From: Methylobacterium brachiatum
Lineage (GTDB): Bacteria > Pseudomonadota > Alphaproteobacteria > Rhizobiales > Beijerinckiaceae
NCBI RefSeq assembly: GCF_020523825.1
Contig: NZ_JAJALK010000004.1
Span: forward strand, 62,001 to 126,000
Reading direction: 5' to 3'
Length of the DNA: 64,000 bases
Under the pieces are notes generated by a model that did no database searches, was not told the DNA's origin, and saw nothing but the letters and a program-made list of their open reading frames with translations. Made by a program: the position numbers and the translations under genes. Below, piece by piece: positions 55,555 through 64,000 of the stretch (position 1 is the first letter of the stretch; each line of letters opens with the position of its first letter).

Positions 55555-56454
55555 TCAGCCTTCGAGCAGACCGGCGTGGCGCAAGGCCGCGTCGACGATC
55601 GCCCGGGTCGCGTTCGAGACCGGCACCAGCGGCAGGCGCAGGTCCTCGGTCATATGGCCGAGCTTGGCCAGCGCGTACTTGGTCGGGCCCGGATTGGCCT
55701 CGGCGAACAGCCCGCTCTGGAGCGGGAACAGCCGGTCCTGCAGGGCCAGCGCCTTGGCGTAGTCGCCGGCGAGCGAGGCCTCCTGCAGGTCGGCGCAGAG
55801 GCGCGGCGCCACGTTGGCCACCACCGAGATGCAGCCATGGCCGCCCTGGGCGTTGTAGCCGAGCGCCGTCGCATCTTCGCCCGAAAGCTGGAGGAAGTTC
55901 GCCCCCATGGCCTGTCGCTGCTGGCTGACGCGGTCGATCTTGGCGGTCGCGTCCTTCACGCCGGCGATGTTCTTCAATTCGAAGAGCCGGGCCATCGTCT
56001 CGACACTCATGTCGACGACGGAGCGCGGCGGGATGTTGTAGATGATGATCGGAATGCCGACCGCGTCGTTGACGGCCTTGAAGTGGGCGTAGAGTCCCTC
56101 TTGCGTCGGCTTGTTGTAATAGGGCGTGACCACCAGCACGGCGTCGGCGCCGGCCCGCTCGGCGTGGCGCGCCCGGGCCACCGCCTCGGCGGTGGAGTTG
56201 GAGCCCGCACCCGCCACCACGGGCACGCGCCCACCGGCCTCGTCGATGCAGGCCTCGACCACCCGGTCGTGCTCGGAATGGGTCAGGGTGGGGCTCTCGC
56301 CGGTGGTTCCGGTCGGCACCAGGCCGTGGCTGCCCTGCTCGATCTGCCAGCGTACGAATTTCCGGAACGCGGCCTCGTCGAAGGCGCCGTCGCGGAACGG
56401 CGTCACAAGCGCGGTGAGCGAGCCCCGCAGGCGGCTCCCGGTCATCTCGGTCAT
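55555..56454 (-). CDS. dapA: 4-hydroxy-tetrahydrodipicolinate synthase, DapA
   Basis: A 299-residue lysine/diaminopimelate enzyme condensing pyruvate with aspartate semialdehyde. [39 protein letters not shown] and the Schiff-base Lys in [15 protein letters not shown] are diagnostic. First gene of dapA-smpB. The slt gene starts on the other strand 218 bases away. Confidence 0.96.
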   Translation of the reverse strand: MTEMTGSRLRGSLTALVTPFRDGAFDEAAFRKFVRWQIEQGSHGLVPTGTTGESPTLTHSEHDRVVEACIDEAGGRVPVVAGAGSNSTAEAVARARHAERAGADAVLVVTPYYNKPTQEGLYAHFKAVNDAVGIPIIIYNIPPRSVVDMSVETMARLFELKNIAGVKDATAKIDRVSQQRQAMGANFLQLSGEDATALGYNAQGGHGCISVVANVAPRLCADLQEASLAGDYAKALALQDRLFPLQSGLFAEANPGPTKYALAKLGHMTEDLRLPLVPVSNATRAIVDAALRHAGLLEG

Positions 56455-56672
56455 CTCAGGCGTCCCAAAGAGGCTCAGCTGGGGTCTCGGCGGATGGGCT
56501 GGTCGCGGCGCTCTCGGCGCCGTGCGTCCCGCGCGCCGTTCGGCCGCGGACGGGCAGACATAGGCGGTCGCGCCACGGTGCGCAAACAGATCGTGGCGAG
56601 GGTTTACGGGTTCTTAATGCCCCCGCGCCGATCTTCATTTCTTTCCACTCCGGTCGCGAGAAGGGGGGAAAC

Positions 56673-59006
56673 GTGATCCGAGCCCAGTCGATCCGAGGTC
56701 CCGTGATCCGCGCGCTGGCCTCGACGCGCACGCCCCTGGCGGCGGCGGCTCTGGTCACGACCCTCGGGGTAGCGCTCGCCGGCCAGGTCGGCACCGACGC
56801 GCCGGCCTCGCAGCCGACGCCGCCCGCGAGCGACGCCGCCCTGTCCCCGGCCCAGACCCGGAGCACCGAGGCCGAGGCGGTCGCCGATCCGGTCACGGCC
56901 GACGCCCTCAAGCTCGACCCGGCCCAGACCGCCAAGGGCTCCGACCGGGGCGAGGAGGCCGCGGGCAAGATCCCGGCGGCGGCCACCGCCTACGCCTCGG
57001 CCGATCCCGACGCCCCCGTGGTCTTCCCGCTGCCCGACGCCGCGCTGACGCCGGCCGCGCCGGTGCCCGAAGTCCCGGACCCGGGCAAGCCCAAGATCTC
57101 GGGGGACACCGATCCGACGCTGCTGCGCGGCGCCATCGACCTCTACCGCAAGGGCCGGGTCGCCGACGGCGACCGGATGCGCGACGGCTTCACCGATCCC
57201 GCCGCGAGGGCGCTGCTCGAATGGGTGGCGATCCGCGCCGGGGCCGGCATCGGCTTCGCCCGCACCGTCGCCTTCACCCGCGCCAACCCGACCTGGCCGG
57301 CCGGGCCGCTGCTGCGCCGCCGGGCCGAGGAGGCCCTGCTCTCCGAGCGCAAGCCCCCGGCCGTGGTCCGGGCCTATTTCGCCACCGCCAAGCCGGTGAG
57401 CGCGCCGGGCAAGTTCGCCCTGGCGCTGGCGCTCCGGGCCGACGGATACGACACCGACGCCGCCGAGATCGTGCGCGACCTGTGGCGCACCGAGAGCTTC
57501 GGCAAGAGCCTCGAGGCCAAGATCCAGGACGCCTTCCCGGGCGTGCTCACCCGGATCGACCACCGTTACCGGATGGAGCGGGCGCTCCTGAAGGACGATT
57601 GGGAGAGCGCCGGCCGGGCGGCGGGCTATGCGGGGGGCGCGTATGCCAGCCTCGTGCGCGCCCGCCGGGCCGTGGAGGACAAGACCGGCGCGCCGGCCGC
57701 GCTCGCCGCGGTGCCGCCCTCCCTGCGGGGCGACGCCTCCTACATCTTCTCCCGGGCGCAGTTCTTCCGCCGGGCCGACAAGCCCGAGGAGGCCGCCGCG
57801 ATCCTGGCCGCGGCGCCCACCAACCCGGACGTGCTGGTCGACGGCGACGAGTGGTGGATCGAGCGCCGGATCGTGGCGCGCAAGCTCCTCGACCTCGGCA
57901 ACGCCAAGACCGCCTTCGCGGTGGCGAGCGGCCATGCCGCGCGTACCCCCGAGAAGCGCCTCGAGGCCGAGTTCCACGCCGGCTGGATCGCCCTGCGGTT
58001 CGCCGGCGACCCGGCGAGCGCCGCGCAGCATTTCGCCCAGATGGCGACCATCGCGGAGAGCCCGGTCTCGCTGGCGCGGGCCGCCTATTGGCAGGGCCGG
58101 GCAGCCGAGGCGCTGGGCCAGCGCGAGGCGGCCAAGGGCTTCTACGAGCGGGCCGCCCTGCAGCCGATCGCCTATTACGGCCAGGTCGCCCGGGCCCGGC
58201 TCGGCCAGACCAGCCTGCCGCTGCGCGCGCCGGCCGATCTCGAGGGCGGCGAGCGGCAGGCCTTCGAGGACAGGCTCTACATCCGGGCGCTGCGCATGCT
58301 CGGCGAGGCCGGGCTCAAGGACCTGGCGCTGCCGCTCTACATCGACGCCGCCCGGGATCTCACCGACCCGCGCGAGATCCAGGCGCTCGGCGACCTCGCC
58401 ACCGAGATGAAGGATGCCCGCGCCCTGGTGGCGATCGGCAAGCTCGCGGTGCAGCGCGGCCTGCCGCTCGACGCCCACGCCTACCCGACCATCGGGATCC
58501 CGGCCTACGAGACCTTCACGGCGGTGCCTCAGGTCGAGCGGGCCATGGTCTACGCCATCGCCCGGCAGGAGAGCCAGTTCGACCCCCGGGCCCAGTCCGG
58601 GGTCGGCGCCCGCGGCCTGATGCAGATGATGCCGGCCACCGCCCAGCGCACCGCCCGCCGGGTCGCCACGTCCTTCGACGTCGACCGCCTGACCAGCGAC
58701 CCGGCCTATTGCGCCAAGCTCGGCCAGGCCCATCTCGGCGAGCTGATGGAGGATTGGCGCGGCTCCTACGTCCTCGCCTTCGCCTCCTACAATGCCGGCG
58801 GCGGCAACGTGAAGAAGTGGATCGACGCCTACGGCGACCCGCGCAAGGGCGACGTGGACGTGATCGACTGGGTCGAGCGCATCCCGTTCACCGAGACCCG
58901 CAACTACGTGCAGCGGGTGATGGAGAACCTGCAGGTCTACCGCTCCCGCCTGGACGGCCGCAGCGCCCTGCTGATCGACGGGGATCTGCACCGCGGCGCG
59001 CGGTAG
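56673..59006 (+). CDS. slt: soluble lytic murein transglycosylase
   Basis: A 777-residue exported enzyme cleaving peptidoglycan. A signal-like segment (RTPLAAAALVTTLGVALAGQ) and a low-complexity stretch to about residue 145 come first. A long helical superhelix follows, then the catalytic SLT domain near residues 625-770. The catalytic Glu is in YAIARQESQFDPRAQSGVGA, followed by RGLMQMMPATAQRTARRVAT and LAFASYNAGGGNVKKWID. GTG start after an AGGGGGG site. Monocistronic. Confidence 0.92.
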   Translation: MIRAQSIRGPVIRALASTRTPLAAAALVTTLGVALAGQVGTDAPASQPTPPASDAALSPAQTRSTEAEAVADPVTADALKLDPAQTAKGSDRGEEAAGKIPAAATAYASADPDAPVVFPLPDAALTPAAPVPEVPDPGKPKISGDTDPTLLRGAIDLYRKGRVADGDRMRDGFTDPAARALLEWVAIRAGAGIGFARTVAFTRANPTWPAGPLLRRRAEEALLSERKPPAVVRAYFATAKPVSAPGKFALALALRADGYDTDAAEIVRDLWRTESFGKSLEAKIQDAFPGVLTRIDHRYRMERALLKDDWESAGRAAGYAGGAYASLVRARRAVEDKTGAPAALAAVPPSLRGDASYIFSRAQFFRRADKPEEAAAILAAAPTNPDVLVDGDEWWIERRIVARKLLDLGNAKTAFAVASGHAARTPEKRLEAEFHAGWIALRFAGDPASAAQHFAQMATIAESPVSLARAAYWQGRAAEALGQREAAKGFYERAALQPIAYYGQVARARLGQTSLPLRAPADLEGGERQAFEDRLYIRALRMLGEAGLKDLALPLYIDAARDLTDPREIQALGDLATEMKDARALVAIGKLAVQRGLPLDAHAYPTIGIPAYETFTAVPQVERAMVYAIARQESQFDPRAQSGVGARGLMQMMPATAQRTARRVATSFDVDRLTSDPAYCAKLGQAHLGELMEDWRGSYVLAFASYNAGGGNVKKWIDAYGDPRKGDVDVIDWVERIPFTETRNYVQRVMENLQVYRSRLDGRSALLIDGDLHRGAR

Positions 59007-59151
59007 GGAGCCGGGCGTTCGCAGCGCGGGGTGGGATGGTCACGCATCCGATGCCGGCGCATCTCCCTCCTCTCCGGGGGAGGGAAGGCGCGCGTGTCAG
59101 TCGCGGCCGTCATCCGCAGACGGAACCGCGCTCGACCAGCGCTCGCACCGC

Positions 59152-59367
59152 TTACCGCTGCTCGCTCGCGATGATGGCGCGCAGGGCGGTGAGGGCGCGT
59201 TCCCGGCCGGCGTCGGTCCTGATACAGGACCAGAGGCGCAGGCATTCCTGCATGTCGGCGGTGGCGGGCGAGCCGCTCTCGCCGTCGAAGAAGCGGTCGA
59301 CCGGGATGCCGAGAATGTCGGCGAGCGTCAGCAAGGTCTGGGTCCCCGGCTTCCTGGTGCCGCTCAT
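59152..59367 (-). CDS. truncated XRE-family regulator (C-terminal part)
   Basis: A 71-residue frame matching only the C-terminal half of small XRE regulators: GTQTLLTLADILGIPVDRFF, then LRLWSCIRTDAGRERALTAL. The N-terminal helices of the helix-turn-helix are absent. The in-frame sequence before the ATG (to 59442) lacks an ATG and shows only a weak relict (GLSL). Probably a decayed regulator, next to the msrA relict. Confidence 0.65.
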   Translation of the reverse strand: MSGTRKPGTQTLLTLADILGIPVDRFFDGESGSPATADMQECLRLWSCIRTDAGRERALTALRAIIASEQR

Positions 59368-59382
59368 GAGGGACAATCCCTG

Positions 59383-59397
59383 TACCGGTATACGGTA
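59383..59397. promoter_or_regulatory. inverted repeat TACCG-N5-CGGTA upstream of the XRE remnant
   Basis: TACCGGTATACGGTA lies 16-30 bases before the ATG of the XRE remnant. A second arm pair TTTTATA/TATAAAA spans 59410-59436. Autoregulator operators often look like this. Confidence 0.4.
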
Positions 59398-59540
59398 TAA
59401 TCGAACCAGTTTTATAATGCAGAAAATTGTATAAAAAATCAATCCTGCTAACTTTATAGGTTTCTAAGGACTACCGCCCGCGCAGTCCGATCTCTGCGCG
59501 ATAGCTTGCATCATCGTCCCGGCAGTCGTCCCACGAGCCG

Positions 59541-59801
59541 GGGCTGCTGGGCCCCGACACTGGACCGTTCGGCATCGCGCTCGGGCTCACCCCGCATCCC
59601 GAAGCCCGGCCGATCGTCACCCGGATCGAGCCGGGCGCGGCGTTCTACCCGGCGGAGGGCTACCACCAGGACTTCATGGCCCAGCACCCAGGCCATCCCT
59701 ACATCGCAGTCAACGACGCGCCGAAGCTGGAAGCGCTGAAGCAGCTGTTTCCCGAGCGGACGGCGCCGCAGCCGGTGCTGGTGAACCGGTCGCCGGCGTG
59801 A
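59541..59801 (+). pseudogene. msrA 3' remnant (peptide methionine sulfoxide reductase)
   Basis: The frame ending at the TGA at 59799-59801 reads PIVTRIEPGAAFYPAEGYHQ, then DFMAQHPGHPYIAVNDAPKL and LKQLFPERTAPQP, the C-terminal part of MsrA with the AEGYHQDF hallmark. The catalytic N-terminal GCFW region is missing. Ahead of it only a garbled GPDTGPFGIALGLTPHPEAR is left, where MsrA would have GPDHGTQYRSAIF. A decayed fragment. Confidence 0.8.
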
Positions 59802-59837
59802 GGCCGGGCGCCGCCGACGCCGGCCATCCCACCCGCG

Positions 59838-59953
59838 CCCTCATCCTGAGGTGCGAGCGCCAGCGAGCCTCGAAGGAGCCCGCCAGCCGGCCTTGCGATC
59901 CCTGGAGGGCTCCTTCGAGGCCTCCGCTGCGCTGCGGCGCCTCAGGATGAGGG
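59838..59953. repeat. family A palindromic repeat, copy 2
   Basis: CCTCATCCTGAGGTGC ... GCGCCTCAGGATGAGG arms with an inner GCCTCGAAGGAGCC / GGCTCCTTCGAGGC stem, the same element as 43571-43681. It separates the msrA remnant from tyrA. Confidence 0.8.
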
Positions 59954-59980
59954 GGTGAATTGGAGGAGCCCTCTGTCGCC

Positions 59981-60931
59981 CTACTCCTCCGGCGGCCGCG
60001 GGCGGCCGAAATCGGGGGCGGCGGTCTCCTGGCCCTGGGCCACGATGCTGCGCCGGATCGCCCGGGTGCGGGTGAACATCGCGTGGAGGGCGTCGCCATC
60101 GCCCCAGCGGACCGCCTTGGCCAGCGCCGAGAGGTCCTCGTTGAACCGGCCGAGCATCTCCAGCACCGCCTCACGGTTGTTGAGGAAGATGTCCCGCCAC
60201 ATGGTCGGGTCGGAGGCGGCGATGCGGGTGAAATCGCGAAATCCGCTGGCCGAGAACTTGATCACCTCGGATTGCGTCGCCTCTTCGAGGTCCGCGGCGG
60301 TGCCGACGATGTTGTAGGCGATCAGGTGCGGCAGGTGGCTGGTGATCGCCAGAACGTGGTCGTGGTGCTCGGCGCTCATGGTCTCGACATTGGCGCCCAT
60401 GCCCTCCCACAGGGCCCGGACCCGCTCCACCGCCGCGGGGTCGGTGCCCTCGGGGGGCGTCAGGATGCACCAGCGGTTCTGGAACAGGGTCGCGAAACCC
60501 GCATCCGGCCCCGAGAACTCGGTGCCGGCGATCGGGTGGCCGGGGACCAAAGCGACGCCCTCCGGCAGGTGCGGCCGGATCGCGGCCACCACGGCGCCCT
60601 TGACCGAGCCGACATCCGAGACGATCGCGCCGGGCTTCAGGTACGGCGCCAGCTCGGCCGCCGCCGCCCCGATGGCGCCCACCGGCACGCACAGGATCAC
60701 CAGGTCGGTCTCGGAGGCACCCTCTCGCGGATCGCCCGTGACCACGTCGGCGATGCCGAGCTCGGCGACCCGTTCGCGCACGGCCGCGTCCCGGTCCAGG
60801 GCGACGATCGTGCCGGCGAGATTGTAGCGGCGGGCGGCCCGGGCGATCGAGGAGCCGATCAGACCGAGCCCGACGATGGTGAGGCGCCCGATGGGCGGGG
60901 TCGCGGCCTCAGGCAAAATCCCCTCCGGCAT
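59981..60931 (-). CDS. tyrA: prephenate/arogenate dehydrogenase
   Basis: A 316-residue TyrA-family enzyme of tyrosine synthesis. The Rossmann start is [79 protein letters not shown], and [20 protein letters not shown] are the NAD and substrate segments. No chorismate mutase domain. The N-terminal end overlaps the hisC 3' end by 23 bases. The specific substrate (prephenate or arogenate) cannot be told. Confidence 0.94.
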   Translation of the reverse strand: MPEGILPEAATPPIGRLTIVGLGLIGSSIARAARRYNLAGTIVALDRDAAVRERVAELGIADVVTGDPREGASETDLVILCVPVGAIGAAAAELAPYLKPGAIVSDVGSVKGAVVAAIRPHLPEGVALVPGHPIAGTEFSGPDAGFATLFQNRWCILTPPEGTDPAAVERVRALWEGMGANVETMSAEHHDHVLAITSHLPHLIAYNIVGTAADLEEATQSEVIKFSASGFRDFTRIAASDPTMWRDIFLNNREAVLEMLGRFNEDLSALAKAVRWGDGDALHAMFTRTRAIRRSIVAQGQETAAPDFGRPRPPEE

Positions 60932-62039
60932 GCGCGCCCCGCACGAAGTCGCCGAGCGCCGCCAGGAAGGCGGTGTTCGCCTCGGCCCCCGCCACCGTCA
61001 CCCGCAGGGCGTTGGGCAGGCCGTAGGCGCTGACCCGGCGGGTGATCAGCCCGCGCTCGGTGAGGAAGGCGTCGGCGTCGGCGGCCGAGCGCCCCGGTTC
61101 GTCGGGGAAGTGGATCAGCACGAAATTGGCGACGCTCGGCGTCACTTTCAGGCCGAGCGCCCGGGCGCCGTCGGTGAGCTTGGGCAGCCACTCGGCGTTG
61201 TGGGCGGCGGCCGCCGCCATGTGCGCCTCGTCGGCGATGGCGGCCGCGCCCGCCGCGATGGCCGGGCCGGAGACGTTGAACGGCCCCCGGATGCGGTTGA
61301 CCGCATCCGCCACATGGGCCGGGGCCAGCATCCAGCCGATCCGCACAGCGGCAAGCCCGTAGATCTTCGAGAAGGTCCGGGTCATCACGACGTTCTCGGC
61401 TTCGAGCGCGAGTTCGAGCCCGGCCGAGTAGTCGTTCGCCCGCACGTATTCGGCGTAGGCGCCGTCGATCACCAGCAGCACGTTGGCCGGCAGGGCGGCG
61501 TGCAGGCGGCGGATCTCGTCGAACGGCAGGTAGGTGCCGGTCGGGTTGCTCGGGTTGGTGACGTAGACGATCCGGGTCCGCTCGGTGACCCGGGCCAGGA
61601 TCGCGTCGACATCGGTGGTGTAGTCGCGCTCGGGCGCCACCACGGGCGTCGCGCCGGAGGCCAGGATCGCGATCCGGTAGACCAGGAACCCGTGCTCGGA
61701 ATAGATGCCCTCGGTGCCCGGGCCGCCATAGGCGTAGGCCAGCAGCGAGAGCAGCTCGTCGGAGCCGGCGCCGCAGACGATCCGCTCGGGATCGAGCCCG
61801 TAGCGCTTGGCGATGGCCGTGCGCAGAACCGTCGCCCGCCCGTCCGGGTAGGTCTCCAGCTTGGCGGTCGCCTCGTGGAGCGCCGCCAGCGCCGCCGGGC
61901 TCGGCCCCAGCGGCGTCTCGTTGGACGAGAGCTTGTGGACCTTGCCGCCGCCGGGCCGCCCGCTCTTGCCGGGCACGTAGGTGTCGATCGCCAGGATTCC
62001 GGGGCGCGGTTCCGGGCGGACGGGTTTGGGGGCGGACAT
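60909..62039 (-). CDS. hisC: histidinol-phosphate aminotransferase
   Basis: A 376-residue PLP fold-I aminotransferase. The PLP Lys lies in [74 protein letters not shown] and the C-terminal [18 protein letters not shown] are typical HisC. First of hisC-tyrA, where an enzyme also able to transaminate aromatic keto acids would make sense. Confidence 0.95.
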   Translation of the reverse strand: MSAPKPVRPEPRPGILAIDTYVPGKSGRPGGGKVHKLSSNETPLGPSPAALAALHEATAKLETYPDGRATVLRTAIAKRYGLDPERIVCGAGSDELLSLLAYAYGGPGTEGIYSEHGFLVYRIAILASGATPVVAPERDYTTDVDAILARVTERTRIVYVTNPSNPTGTYLPFDEIRRLHAALPANVLLVIDGAYAEYVRANDYSAGLELALEAENVVMTRTFSKIYGLAAVRIGWMLAPAHVADAVNRIRGPFNVSGPAIAAGAAAIADEAHMAAAAAHNAEWLPKLTDGARALGLKVTPSVANFVLIHFPDEPGRSAADADAFLTERGLITRRVSAYGLPNALRVTVAGAEANTAFLAALGDFVRGAHAGGDFA

Positions 62040-62233
62040 GGCTCGGCGACTCGGATGCGCGGGCGGGAGTTTCGTTTGTCGGGTCCGTCTACAGCATTTC
62101 CTCCTTGGGTGAAGCCGGAGGGGCGGGGCTGCACCTCGAGGTTTAAGTGCCTGCCGGGATTGGACACGCCCTGGTTGGTCGGGGGAGCTTCGCTATGTTC
62201 CCCCGGATCCCGCTTGCGACAAGGACGGATCCC

Positions 62234-62527
62234 ATGCCCCTCACACGCTACCTGGATGGCGGCGCCCATATCCTGCCTGCCGACGACAGCCTGATCCGGT
62301 TCGCCATGACCAACGGCGAGCGGGTGATCGGGATCGACGTGCCGATCCCGGTGCTGCGCCAGCATTTCGGCGGGGCCGACCTCGCCCCCCTCGACCTGTT
62401 CGCAAAAAATCAGGCGGCGATCGAGGCGGCCGCCAGCGCCGCCTACGACAAGACCGCGACGCCCAACGACCTCCTCGACATGGGCCCGGAGGATTTCGCC
62501 ACGCCGCCGGGCGCGGCCACGCTCTGA
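62234..62527 (+). CDS. hypothetical protein, 97 aa
   Basis: MPLTRYLDGGAHILPADDSL, then IRFAMTNGERVIGIDVPIPV with FAKNQAAIEAAASAAYDKTA. An alpha-beta pattern suggests a folded cytoplasmic protein. I could not assign a family. Divergent from hisC. Confidence 0.62.
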   Translation: MPLTRYLDGGAHILPADDSLIRFAMTNGERVIGIDVPIPVLRQHFGGADLAPLDLFAKNQAAIEAAASAAYDKTATPNDLLDMGPEDFATPPGAATL

Positions 62528-62653
62528 GGCGGAAGGTCCCGCCCCGCGGCGACGCGCAAATGCCGCGGGGCACTCGCCACGTTTCGGCCTGTTGATCCGG
62601 AGAAGGGGCCGCGTCGGGCGCGTCGCGCCCCGCATGCCCCTGGACGGATCCAT

Positions 62654-62821
62654 ATGCCCGGTGACCTGATCCCCTGCAGCCTGTTCCTGATCGGGATCCT
62701 CACCTCCGTGGCCGCGGATTGCCGGATGCGCCGGGCCGAGGCCTCGGCCTGGTCGAACGGCTGCATCACCGCCGTCGGGGCCGCCATGGTGTTCGTCGCC
62801 TGCGCCGTCGCGATCCGCTGA
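62654..62821 (+). CDS. small two-helix membrane protein, 55 aa
   Basis: MPGDLIPCSLFLIGILTSVA, then AADCRMRRAEASAW and a second hydrophobic GCITAVGAAMVFVACAVAIR. Weak ribosome site. Low support except for the two clean membrane segments. Confidence 0.45.
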   Translation: MPGDLIPCSLFLIGILTSVAADCRMRRAEASAWSNGCITAVGAAMVFVACAVAIR

Positions 62822-62946
62822 TCGCCCCGGAAGCCACAACCCGCGTCCCGGATGGGCCTCCGGAGGAACCTGCGGCCCCGATACGCACTTCCCCAGCCGT
62901 GATCCTGGGCCGCATTCCGTGGTGCGGCCGGCTCGGTGAGGTTTCC

Positions 62947-63126
62947 ATGATTTCGATCCAGGCGATCGTCGGCTGCGCGCTCGTCCTGTCCGGGCTCTGC
63001 GTCGAGAATCTCGCGAGCCGGAGCTGGCGGGGCGGTGTCCGTGCCGACCGGCTCGACGCCCGCGCCGCCCTGGCGCTCGGGCTCCCGGCCCTCGGTCTGG
63101 CCTTGATGGCGGCCCCGATCGCCTGA
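62947..63126 (+). CDS. small membrane protein, 59 aa
   Basis: MISIQAIVGCALVLSGLCVE, then NLASRSWRGGVRADRLDARA and LALGLPALGLALMAAPIA. The two-helix layout resembles the neighbour at 62654, suggesting related small membrane genes. Confidence 0.5.
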   Translation: MISIQAIVGCALVLSGLCVENLASRSWRGGVRADRLDARAALALGLPALGLALMAAPIA

Positions 63127-63215
63127 GCCGGGCTGAACCCCGGGGACGTGCCTCGGCGCACCGCGAAGCGTGGCTGATCGACCTAGATCCCGTCATCGAG
63201 AAACGAGGACGGATC

Positions 63216-63422
63216 ATGGACTTCATCGTTGGTGTCATCCTGGAAGGCGCGGCCTGGGCCGCGCACGCGGCCCTCGAAGGCGTGCTGCAGGCCGTGCCCG
63301 CCCAGACCGGCCTCGAGCTGACCGGTTCCGCGGTGGAAGCCGTGGTGACGGCGACGGGCGACGTTCTCGGGCCCACCGGGACGGCCCCTGCCGCGGCGCC
63401 CGCGCGGAGCGACGCGCCGTAG
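63216..63422 (+). CDS. hypothetical protein, 68 aa
   Basis: [20 protein letters not shown], then [20 protein letters not shown] and an Ala/Pro tail. CGAGGACGGATC precedes the ATG. Amphipathic helical and hydrophobic; could be a small membrane-associated protein. Confidence 0.48.
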   Translation: MDFIVGVILEGAAWAAHAALEGVLQAVPAQTGLELTGSAVEAVVTATGDVLGPTGTAPAAAPARSDAP

Positions 63423-63633
63423 GGCGATCCGCGGAGCGCAGGCCCGAGGCCGGACAGGCCGGACCAGGCCGCGCGGACTGGGCATTCTTGCACCGGTCCC
63501 TGCGTTGACGCTCGTCCCCTTGAGCATTACCTCCCGGTCTCGCTGGCCGCGTCGGGCGAGTGCGGCGCGTCACGCGATCCCGCGCTTCCCTGCCGCGGAC
63601 CGGGATCGCCGACACACGGTCGTCAAGTCCCGC

Positions 63634-64000
63634 ATGGATACCCAACCCGAGACCGCGCTGCGGCCGGACCCGATCGACGAGACGGCCGGGCGCCTGGCGG
63701 AGCCGTCGCAGGCGCTCGACCCCAAGAGCCTGGTCATGCGCTTCGGCGCGGACACGCCGCTTCTGACCGATGCCGGCGTCGAGCTCGCCCCCTTCCAGAT
63801 CGCCTATCAGACCGCCGGTACCCTGAACGCCGCGGGCACCAACGCGGTGCTGATCTGCCACGCGCTCACCGGCGACCAGTATTTCGCCCATCCGCATCCG
63901 GTCACCGGCAAGCCCGGCTGGTGGGAGACCCTGGTCGGCCCCGGCAAGCCGGTGGACACCGACCGCTACTTTGTCGTCTGCTCGAACGTGATCGGGTCCT
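63634..64000 (+). CDS. metX: homoserine O-acyltransferase, MetX (3' end outside window)
   Basis: The first 122 residues of an alpha/beta hydrolase-fold transferase that activates homoserine with acetyl (or succinyl) for methionine synthesis. Diagnostic are [60 protein letters not shown] and VCSNVIGS. The N-terminal 45 residues are Glu/Asp/Pro-rich and variable. The 210-base upstream region shows no SAM-II riboswitch pattern that I can recognise. Truncated by the window. Confidence 0.95.
   Translation, partial: MDTQPETALRPDPIDETAGRLAEPSQALDPKSLVMRFGADTPLLTDAGVELAPFQIAYQTAGTLNAAGTNAVLICHALTGDQYFAHPHPVTGKPGWWETLVGPGKPVDTDRYFVVCSNVIGS

Noticed and set aside
63423..63633. SAM-II riboswitch upstream of metX
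   Set aside because: SAM-II leaders are common before metX in alphaproteobacteria, but the conserved core is not recognisable here.

Overview
The window is high-GC chromosomal DNA of an alphaproteobacterium, most likely Methylobacterium or Methylorubrum (Methylobacteriaceae). This rests on the GC-rich codon use, a single bifunctional Rsh, and the neighbourhoods rpoZ-rsh, dapA-smpB, hisE-coaA and tyrA/hisC next to metX. DUF6894, DUF2794 and DUF1674 proteins, a MucR-family regulator and many short secreted proteins typical of that group point the same way. I name the genus from memory of family distribution, not from a search. I recognised no rRNA, tRNA, CRISPR array, prophage or insertion sequence.

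Layout. 0-25.6 kb is mostly housekeeping: partial parE and topA (DNA topology), a BrnT/BrnA toxin-antitoxin pair, a Tat-exported molybdopterin oxidoreductase with its cytochrome b, pyrB, hisE-coaA, thpR-tesA divergent from the ybbA-ybbP ABC system, a Bax1-I protein, a DapA-like aldolase, DUF2794, bluB, an L,D-transpeptidase, a broken HEPN/MNT toxin-antitoxin pair, a cupin, kdgT, a DUF1674 protein, rsmB and thrS. 25.9-37.3 kb is an accessory-looking stretch of about two dozen short genes: signal-peptide proteins, tiny membrane proteins, a PAS-GGDEF protein, a PilZ protein, a MucR paralogue and a phasin. 37.4-43.5 kb holds a second molybdopterin oxidoreductase, an unusual OmpA-family protein and a YidB-like gene.

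43.5-46.4 kb is a small insertion hotspot between the 3' ends of yidB and fabF. It contains a DUF4926/DUF6883 pair, a second divergent copy of the last 191 bp of yidB, and an AT-rich AIPR-type abortive-infection gene cut by one in-frame amber codon.

46.4-64 kb returns to core genes: fabF-acpP-fabG-fabD, rpoZ-rsh, a NYN-domain protein, a peroxiredoxin-like gene, smpB, dapA, a soluble lytic transglycosylase, remnants of an XRE regulator and of msrA, tyrA-hisC, four small genes and the start of metX.

The most interesting items are the amber-interrupted AIPR gene beside the duplicated yidB end, the HEPN/MNT pair in which each gene lacks one G, two palindromes sharing a TGCAGTGCA core (one just upstream of the phasin), an orphan structured intergenic region ending in a strong terminator before bluB, and three families of palindromic repeats.
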